Positions 8,758 through 13,513 of a DNA stretch of 13,513 nt are shown piece after piece. How positions within the stretch are numbered: position 1 is the stretch's first letter; every line of letters starts with the position of its first letter. The stretch is from Prevotellaceae bacterium (GTDB taxonomy: Bacteria > Bacteroidota > Bacteroidia > Bacteroidales > UBA932), in assembly GCA_031257655.1 (NCBI GenBank), contig JAIROF010000032.1, positions 1-13,513 on the forward strand, written 5' to 3'. The notes beneath the pieces are model-generated. The model saw nothing but the letters and a program-made list of their open reading frames with translations, was not told where the DNA came from and made no database searches. A program made the position numbers and the translations under genes.

Positions 8758-11700
8758 TCACCTTACAATCCTCACCGGCCCCAGGAGTCCCGATTCGCGC
8801 AAGTCCATTGTTATCCACGGGTCGAGCTTGTAGGTTGTAGCGCGCTCGCTTTCGGGCAGCATGGTATCGCCGATAAGCCGGTTTACCCAGTTGTTGACCA
8901 CCTCAACTTCGACCGTATTTTCGCCCACCTTCACCGCGCTGGTGATGTCCACGAGGTAGGGGTAGGTCCAGGCGCCGCCGGCGTACTGCCCGTTGATTTT
9001 GACCTTTGCCATGTTGCAGGCTTTGCCGAGGTCGATGCGGAGCGCGCCGGAGGGTTTGGCGGCGAGCGTAAACGTGTTGCTGTAGACGGCCGTGCCGGAG
9101 TAGTATCGGATGCGGTTGTCGTCGCTTTGCGACCAGGATTTGAGCTGGTCGAACACGACCGGCTCGGAGGGGCCGCGCTTGACGTTATCCGCCTCGAAGG
9201 TTACCGTCCAGGGGGTGTTGATTTGGGCAACCGGCTCCGGCGCGGGGAAGTTTGCCGCTACGCCGGACGCCTGCGGCTCGCCCTTTCCGGCGAATACGAC
9301 AAACATGCTTTCGTAGGGCTGGAGCTGTAGCGGCACGATGGTCGACGCCTCCTTCTGCTCGAAGGCGGGCAGCAGGCGGCGTTCGCCGCTGGTGGGGCTC
9401 CAGCATTCGGGCTGTTTTCCCGCCACGCGAAACTCCGGCGCCAGCTGCACCGGATTTTCGCTGCGGTTGGCAATGAAGTAGATTTCGCGGTCGGGGGTGG
9501 TGCGGTGGGCGTAGAGGATGTTTTTGTCGTCGAGCTGCACGTCGGGGGCGATGCCGATTGCTTTGAGGGCTTCCTCGATGGTCATTCCCGACAGGATTTT
9601 CCCTTTTCCGTAGGCGCGCTGCCTGGCGCTTCGGTCGCCCCACATTTTGTCGGCGAGGGCGGTCAGCTCGCGGTCGGCGTCGGGGTAGCCCTGGAGGCTG
9701 GGCGAGCGCTTAGGCGCTTCGCCCAGCACCGTTGCGCCGTCGGCTACAAGCCGTTCTACGCTCTTCAGCACTTCGGGGCGCATGGTCTCAAAGGGCGGCA
9801 GCGCTAAGAGGCTGTACGAAATGCCGTGCGGCAGCACAACTCGTCCGTCCTTTACCGACATGGTGTTTGCCATCACCTCGGCGTTGACGTAGTCGGCGTG
9901 GTAGCCCTGCGGCAGCACGGGAAGGGCTATGCCGTCCTTTGCCGCGTTGGGGTTCAGCCCAAAGGGGCCGCTGTTGACCGGCACGTCTTCGCCGATGAAG
10001 TAGGCCACGTCGGATACCGGCAGCCCCTGTTCGAGCATCACGCCGCACCGCTTCAGGTAGGTGGTAAACAAATCGAGCTGGCTAAACCAGGTGTTTTTGC
10101 GGTTGAACTCCACGCCAAACCAGGCGGCTATGCCGGGATTTATGTCCTCCGAGGGCTGCTCGATGTACACGTGCAGGATGCAGCTGGTGAGGCCGGCGGC
10201 AAAGGCGGCGTCGCCGTCGCGCTTCAGCGAGTAGGGGTGCGATACGTAGCTGCTTCCGCTGGTGAACGATTCGGCGTATACGCGGGGCTTGTTGTAGATG
10301 TGGGCGCACGAGGCGGCAATGTCGATGTAGCGCATGTCGCCGCCCGTCCAAAATTCGCCGCCAACGCGGTCGGTATTTTTGCCGTAGAGCAGAAATTCGC
10401 CGGGGAATCCCCAGTCGCCGTAGTTTTCTATCCACGTTTCGATGCCGTGCCGGTGCGATATGGCGTTGAACCTGGGCAAAAGGAGGTTGCCGGCCATTTC
10501 GGCGGCGAGGCGCCTCACGTCCCAGAGGAATCGCTCCGACTGCTCGGGCGAGCCGACAACGTGCCCCGTCAGCACGGGCAGGAAGGGCGTGGGGTCGTAG
10601 CCGTAGCGCCCCCGGAGGCTGTCGATGAAGCCGTCGGTAAACGTCTGCGCGCCCTTCTCCCAGCTGTCCATGACCGTCACCCTGAACGTTTTGCGGTCGT
10701 TGGCGGGGATGCGCCGCAGCACTTCGCCCAGAAAATGGTCAAAGTGGTGCTGTATGTACGCTGGGTTTAGCTTGTCCATTTCCCAGCCTTTTCCTTCGGG
10801 CGCCGCCGGCGATACGAACACTTCGTTGGGCACCATTCCCATGCGCATCACGAGCCAGCGGCCTTCGGGGGCGTCCCACGCGAGCGTGCCGTCGGGCTGC
10901 ATCTTGTCCGTGAGGTCTATCACCCCTGCCGCAGCGATGGCGGTTTCGTGGTCGCTGCCTGCGGGGACGCGCTGCGCCGCCGTCCACTTATACTCCGTGT
11001 AGGGTGGATTGCCGCCCTGGTACATGCGCGCCAGCGATTTTTCGGGATGCTTGTCGAGCGCCACGGTCGGCGAAAGCGCTATCGTGCCGATGGCGGCGCT
11101 GCGCTCGGTGTTGCGGAAAACGATGCGGTATTCGTCCGAGGTAACCTTGCTGAATCCGACGACCGTGGGCGCAAACGGGGTGTAGCCAACCGAAGGGATG
11201 GGAAATACCCTGTAGAGGGGATAGGAGGCAACGGTAACGAAGCGTCCGTTTACCTTTGCCTGCAGCTCGCCTTCGCCGCGGCAGTGGCTTGCGGAGTAGA
11301 TGCTGAGCGAGCGGGCGTCTTTGGGGTGGGGCAGCCGCAGCGTAACCGAGGCTTCCTCGCCCTGCGGCACGACGTATTTGACGGACAGGGGCGAGCTGCT
11401 TGGCACGCCGGCTGCGGGGCGGTCGAGCTCGGCGCCTTTTGCGGGGCGCATGTTGGCTGTCGTCACCCGCGCGCCCGGCTCGTCGAAGAGGTTGTGCCGG
11501 TAGCCGTCGGGCAGGGGGGCCGCCAGCGTCCGCACGTCCTGAAAGTGTGGCGAGGGTTTGCCTTCGTTGTCGACGAACTCGCTGCTCCAGTCCTTGTACT
11601 GCGTAGGCTGCTGCGGCACGGGCAGCCGGACGGTTACCTTGCCGCCGCCCTGCACCGGCGTTTCGGAGGCAACCAGGTGGCGCATCGACTGCCCGGCCTC

Positions 11701-12078
11701 AATCCACGCCCCCCCCGAATGGCTCCACCCCGGGCAGTTGAACAGGCCGATTTCTATGCCCAGCTCGCCGGCGGTTTTCATCGCGGTGTGCAGCACCTCC
11801 CACCACTCGTCGCTAAACAGCTTTACCGAGCCGTAGGGAACGCCTTCGCCGCCAATATTCCCGATAAACGCGGCGTTGATGCCGGCCTGCTTCATGGCGT
11901 GCAGGTCTTTGACGACGCCTTCTTTCGAGATGTTGTCGGACATCCAGTACCAGTAAACGCCGGTGGGCACGGATTTGGGCGGCGTTACAAAATCTTGCGC
12001 CAGCTGGTCGTCGGCGCATCCCCACAGCAGCGGCGACGCGGCTACCGCGATGGCTGCTCCAAAAAAGATACTTTTCAT
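8758..12078 (-). CDS. GH106 family glycoside hydrolase (putative alpha-L-rhamnosidase), lipoprotein, copy 2
   Basis: This 1106-residue lipoprotein has signal MKSIFFGAAIAVAASPLLWGC (Cys21), and ADD after the cysteine suggests surface export. The domain order matches copy 1: GH106 catalytic region from TGVYWYWMSDN (39-49) to about 780, and a GH2-type sugar-binding beta-sandwich at about 953-1072. Candidate catalytic residues are Glu474 in VMDSWEKG (469-476) and Glu603 in RVYAESFTS (599-607), again 129 apart. Over residues 40-139 it differs from copy 1 at about 22 of 100 positions, counted by eye, so the two are clear duplicates that have diverged. Differences concentrate near the active site: SGSSYVSHPYS replaces MSGNYHYPYS, and GEFLLYGKN replaces AEPLLYGKH. 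It is the first gene of the minus-strand block. Its stop codon is 287 nt before the GH78 start, and a perfect inverted repeat follows the stop. Family membership is secure; the exact linkage cleaved is not visible. Confidence 0.9.
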   Translation of the reverse strand: MKSIFFGAAIAVAASPLLWGCADDQLAQDFVTPPKSVPTGVYWYWMSDNISKEGVVKDLHAMKQAGINAAFIGNIGGEGVPYGSVKLFSDEWWEVLHTAMKTAGELGIEIGLFNCPGWSHSGGAWIEAGQSMRHLVASETPVQGGGKVTVRLPVPQQPTQYKDWSSEFVDNEGKPSPHFQDVRTLAAPLPDGYRHNLFDEPGARVTTANMRPAKGAELDRPAAGVPSSSPLSVKYVVPQGEEASVTLRLPHPKDARSLSIYSASHCRGEGELQAKVNGRFVTVASYPLYRVFPIPSVGYTPFAPTVVGFSKVTSDEYRIVFRNTERSAAIGTIALSPTVALDKHPEKSLARMYQGGNPPYTEYKWTAAQRVPAGSDHETAIAAAGVIDLTDKMQPDGTLAWDAPEGRWLVMRMGMVPNEVFVSPAAPEGKGWEMDKLNPAYIQHHFDHFLGEVLRRIPANDRKTFRVTVMDSWEKGAQTFTDGFIDSLRGRYGYDPTPFLPVLTGHVVGSPEQSERFLWDVRRLAAEMAGNLLLPRFNAISHRHGIETWIENYGDWGFPGEFLLYGKNTDRVGGEFWTGGDMRYIDIAASCAHIYNKPRVYAESFTSGSSYVSHPYSLKRDGDAAFAAGLTSCILHVYIEQPSEDINPGIAAWFGVEFNRKNTWFSQLDLFTTYLKRCGVMLEQGLPVSDVAYFIGEDVPVNSGPFGLNPNAAKDGIALPVLPQGYHADYVNAEVMANTMSVKDGRVVLPHGISYSLLALPPFETMRPEVLKSVERLVADGATVLGEAPKRSPSLQGYPDADRELTALADKMWGDRSARQRAYGKGKILSGMTIEEALKAIGIAPDVQLDDKNILYAHRTTPDREIYFIANRSENPVQLAPEFRVAGKQPECWSPTSGERRLLPAFEQKEASTIVPLQLQPYESMFVVFAGKGEPQASGVAANFPAPEPVAQINTPWTVTFEADNVKRGPSEPVVFDQLKSWSQSDDNRIRYYSGTAVYSNTFTLAAKPSGALRIDLGKACNMAKVKINGQYAGGAWTYPYLVDITSAVKVGENTVEVEVVNNWVNRLIGDTMLPESERATTYKLDPWITMDLRESGLLGPVRIVR

Positions 12079-12162
12079 ACAGTGCTTTTTGATAGTTGTG
12101 ATTTGCTTGCTATTCAGCTGCCTGTTTACTGCTTAGCTGAATCGTGCAGCGGAATTTTTGTG

Positions 12163-12170
12163 CGAAGATA
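12163..12170 (-). promoter_or_regulatory. Weak candidate -7 element TATCTTCG upstream of GH106 copy 2
   Basis: The minus strand reads TATCTTCG at 12170-12163, one mismatch from TAnnTTTG, about 85 nt before the ATG at 12078. No matching -33 element is seen. It is the best candidate in the 12079-12260 leader region, which otherwise shows no hairpin or operator I can support. Confidence 0.25.
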
Positions 12171-12260
12171 GCAATAAAACATCTTTGTTCGACGTAATTT
12201 TCGTGTTTTGTGAATAATAAGTATATAACTTTACGCAAAATTCTTTTAAGGCAACGGGAA

Positions 12261-12301
12261 GTGAATTGTGAATTGAGAATTGTGAATTGAGAATTGAGAA
12301 T
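12261..12301. repeat. Tandem GTGAATTGAGAATT repeat
   Basis: Alternating GTGAATT and GAGAATT units run through 12261-12301 (six GAATT cores). This is a low-complexity intergenic repeat upstream of the GH106 copy 2 leader. The array is short and imperfect. Confidence 0.8.
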
Positions 12302-12320
12302 GTTATCGCATCGTTTTCCA

Positions 12321-12447
12321 TCCTGCCGAATTGCAAATTCGGCAGGACGAAGATTATGGCTATTGGGGCTTCGCCCCGAAAGGTGTGTGGGGTGCGCTAA
12401 TTCGTAGGGCGTTGCCATACGCTAATGCTGGGCGGGCTTTCAGCCCT
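12321..12447. repeat. Cluster of short intergenic hairpins
   Basis: Four hairpins follow each other: a perfect 12-bp stem (TCCTGCCGAATT at 12321-12332, arm 12336-12347, 3-nt loop); GGGGC-TTC-GCCCC (12365-12377); CGTAGGGC-GTT-GCCATACG with one mismatch (12403-12421); and GGGCT-TTC-AGCCC (12434-12446). None is followed by a clear T-tract. The block is locally GC-rich and resembles intergenic repeat modules dispersed in Bacteroidota genomes. Confidence 0.65.
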
Positions 12448-12498
12448 ATAAATCGCAGAATTTTGGGCTAATTCTTTTTTGAGGTATATGAGATTACA

Positions 12499-12554
12499 TA
12501 GCCAATCTCCTACCATTTCTCCCGTATAGCGGTGGTATGGTAGGAGATTGGCTA
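12499..12554. repeat. Perfect 18-bp inverted repeat with 20-nt loop
   Basis: TAGCCAATCTCCTACCAT (12499-12516) is the exact reverse complement of 12537-12554. The 20-nt loop is 12517-12536. A run of nine G residues (12566-12574) lies just beyond. No gene is adjacent on either side, so the structure could be a small repeat element or a leftover terminator. Confidence 0.8.
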
Positions 12555-12639
12555 CGCCGAGCGGCGGGGGGGGGAAACACCTTATTTACTCACTCGTGCT
12601 TATTTTTGGTGTTCGTGAGCTCGCTACGCTCGGTTTCCA

Positions 12640-12771
12640 CCTAATTTTAATAACAAAACAACCTCAGTAGCAGGGAGATATAGTAGAAATAACAACCTCA
12701 TTAACCTCATTAATGTAAACGATTTATAATCAGCATAATACTTGCCGTCTCGTGCAATTTATGACATTACC
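12640..12771 (-). mobile_element. MITE-like element, copy A (one end missing)
   Basis: Read on the minus strand, this 132-bp segment aligns without gaps to 13340-13471. The 80 bp at 12640-12719 matches 13392-13471 with only three differences. Its retained end is GGTAATGTCATAAATTG (12771-12755), equivalent to the ends of copy B. The other end is absent: homology stops at 12640, and the flanking bases toward 12600 do not resemble the far end of copy B. No transposase is encoded. Its retained end abuts a six-codon frame starting at ATG 12787. Confidence 0.7.
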
Positions 12772-12813
12772 GTTTTTTTGTTGCCATAATGCCGTATCTC
12801 TTTAATGACTTCG

Positions 12814-12821
12814 CAAAGATA
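12814..12821 (-). promoter_or_regulatory. Candidate -7 element TATCTTTG ahead of a six-codon frame
   Basis: On the minus strand TATCTTTG is followed after 27 nt by ATG (12787-12785), which opens MATKKR and stops inside the terminal repeat of the element at 12640-12771. No TTTG is found at the -33 position; the place is taken by the 7-bp tandem repeat at 12834-12868. This looks like the surviving 5' end of another gene cut by the same kind of element. Confidence 0.4.
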
Positions 12822-12833
12822 CGAAAAATAGCT

Positions 12834-12868
12834 GGTTAGTGGTTAACGGTTAGCGGTTAGCGGTTAGG
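12834..12868. repeat. Five tandem copies of a 7-bp unit (GGTTAGC)
   Basis: The units are GGTTAGT, GGTTAAC, GGTTAGC, GGTTAGC and GGTTAGG, head to tail. The array lies between the candidate -7 element at 12814-12821 and the repeat element starting at 12872. Such a short tandem array can vary in copy number. Confidence 0.85.
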
Positions 12869-12871
12869 AGG

Positions 12872-13025
12872 TGTCAATAAATAAATATTGCATTTCCGGA
12901 TTACCTTGCTTCGTACCTCGCAACTCCTTATAATGATGGTCGCCGTAAATGGTCGTCGCGTGCGGCGACCATCTGCGGCGACCATTTACAATGAAATAAA
13001 TTATTGATATATTTATTGTTTGACA
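12872..13025. repeat. Inverted-repeat element with strong internal hairpin (about 154 bp)
   Basis: The outer ends begin TGTCAA on both strands and continue into similar AATAAATAT sequence with a small gap. Inside are two nested inverted pairs: GATGGTCGCCG (12935-12945) with 12963-12973, and GTAAATGGTCGTCGC (12945-12959) with 12975-12989, one mismatch. The internal pairs are certain; calling the whole stretch one mobile element is tentative. Confidence 0.45.
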
Positions 13026-13074
13026 GCCCCATAATAAATTGGAGGCTAAAAAAACAAATTGCCGCCAATTCGCA

Positions 13075-13202
13075 CAGGGCTGACGCATTTAAATTTACAA
13101 CATCCTGATTATAAGTAGTTTGATATTGTTACTTTTCGCAAAGTTAATTTGTATAATTATTTGATTGTAAATTAGATGCGCTATTTTAATGCGTTAGCCC
13201 TG
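13075..13202. mobile_element. MITE-like element with 20-bp inverted terminal repeats (128 bp)
   Basis: CAGGGCTGACGCATTTAAAT (13075-13094) and the reverse complement of 13183-13202 (CAGGGCTAACGCATTAAAAT) match at 18 of 20 positions. A second inner inverted pair, near 13095-13100 and 13165-13172, extends the symmetry after a short insertion. There is no coding capacity. The size and sharp symmetric ends suggest a non-autonomous transposon derivative; the parent family is not identified. Confidence 0.6.
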
Positions 13203-13218
13203 ACGGGTATATTTGTTA

Positions 13219-13250
13219 TTTGCTTTTTATGGCAACAATAGCTATCTTTG
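13219..13250 (+). promoter_or_regulatory. Bacteroidota-type promoter (TTTG -N20- TATCTTTG)
   Basis: TTTG at 13219-13222 is followed after 20 nt by TATCTTTG at 13243-13250. This matches the Bacteroidota -33 TTTG and -7 TAnnTTTG consensus with normal spacing. It points at the truncated HEPN-like frame at 13270, leaving a leader of about 10-15 nt. Confidence 0.65.
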
Positions 13251-13269
13251 CGACATTGAAATGAATACT

Positions 13270-13401
13270 ATGACAAATGATTTTGATAAAGACAAATTGT
13301 CGGCATATTGGGTAGAAAGTTCCGATAATGGTGATGTCATAAGATGTCATAAATTGTATGATATAGCAAGCATTGCCCTGATTACAAATCATTTACATTA
13401 A
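13270..13401 (+). pseudogene. Truncated HEPN-like N-terminus read into a MITE-like element (43 codons)
   Basis: This frame encodes 43 residues from ATG 13270 (an in-frame ATG at 13261 would leave almost no leader after the promoter). Residues 6-20 (DKDKLSAYWVESSDN) resemble the N-terminus of small Bacteroidota HEPN-domain proteins, which often start with a YWxESSDxD pattern. From codon 21 the frame lies inside the repeat beginning at 13330, and the rest (GDVIRCHKLYDIASIALITNHLH) is encoded by the repeat; the copy at 12640-12771 encodes CHKLHETASIMLIINRLH. The simplest reading is that the element inserted after codon 20 and removed the rest of the gene. A good promoter precedes it, so a short peptide could still be made. 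The HEPN resemblance rests on about 15 residues and is tentative. Confidence 0.45.
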
Positions 13402-13513
13402 TGAGGTTAATGAGGTTGTTATTTCTATTATATCGCTCTGCTACTGAGGTTGTTTTGTTATTAAAATTAGGTACAAATTAGGTTTTTCACTTCCTACAAT
13501 TTATGACACTACC
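13330..13513 (+). mobile_element. MITE-like element, copy B (both terminal repeats visible)
   Basis: The left end is GGTGATGTCATAA with an extra copy of GATGTCATAA (13333-13352), running into ATTG. The right end, read on the minus strand from 13513, is GGTAGTGTCATAAATTGTA. These form an inverted terminal repeat of about 17 bp around a 184-bp element with no transposase. The middle is shared with copy A. The right end coincides with the window edge, so any target-site duplication cannot be seen. Within it, AATGAGGTT occurs twice in tandem near 13400-13417. Confidence 0.6.

Noticed and set aside
10948..12171. Plus-strand open frame (407 codons) opposite GH106 copy 2, and the related one at 9826-10770
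   Set aside because: Antisense to conserved GH106 coding sequence, with no domain; explained by composition.
12110..12418. Minus-strand open frame of 102 codons upstream of GH106 copy 2
   Set aside because: It is translated GAATT tandem repeat and hairpin sequence (NSQFTILNSQF), with no coding character.
12864..13088. Minus-strand open frame of 74 codons
   Set aside because: It runs through the 12872-13025 inverted-repeat element and has no recognisable protein features.
12240..13513. CRISPR array
   Set aside because: The repeats are few, differ from each other, and lack regular spacer spacing; no cas gene is present.
1..13513. tRNA, rRNA, SusC/SusD pair, sugar transporter or regulator
   Set aside because: No matching sequence or protein was recognised on either strand.

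Overview
The window looks like Bacteroidota DNA, probably Bacteroidales. Several lipoprotein signal peptides have acidic residues just after the lipobox cysteine, as in surface-exported Bacteroidota lipoproteins. The best promoter-like sites are of the TAnnTTTG (-7) type rather than sigma-70 TATAAT. The gene content, rhamnosidases with a CBM9-like lipoprotein, is typical of a polysaccharide-utilisation locus.

Layout. Positions 1-750 (+) hold the 3' two-thirds of a DUF4143-type ATPase that begins outside the window. It converges on a block of four large minus-strand genes at 788-12078. In transcription order these are a GH106 lipoprotein (12078-8758), a GH78 alpha-L-rhamnosidase (8470-5294), a second GH106 lipoprotein paralogous to the first (5240-1914), and a CBM9-like lipoprotein (1885-788). 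The last three are close together (gaps of 53 and 28 nt) and look like one operon. The 287-nt gap before GH78 holds a good -7 promoter element, a direct repeat and a perfect 17-bp inverted repeat, so the first GH106 may be expressed partly on its own. No SusC/SusD pair, transporter, regulator or rhamnose catabolism gene is visible, so this is at most part of a locus.

How the genes work together (inference): two probably surface-anchored GH106 enzymes with different active-site loops and one secreted GH78 would remove alpha-L-rhamnose from different linkages of a complex rhamnosylated glycan, and the CBM9-like lipoprotein would help bind it. The actual substrate cannot be read from the sequence.

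Positions 12079-13513 carry no intact large gene. This AT-rich stretch is packed with short repeats: a GAATT-rich tandem array, GC-rich hairpins, an 18-bp inverted repeat, a 7-bp tandem repeat, and at least three MITE-like inverted-repeat elements. One element family is present twice in opposite orientation (12640-12771, truncated; 13330-13513, apparently complete). Each copy begins just inside a short reading frame that follows a TATCTTTG promoter element. The right-hand frame (13270-13401) looks like the first 20 codons of a HEPN-domain gene that then read into the element. This repeat cluster is the least ordinary part of the window.
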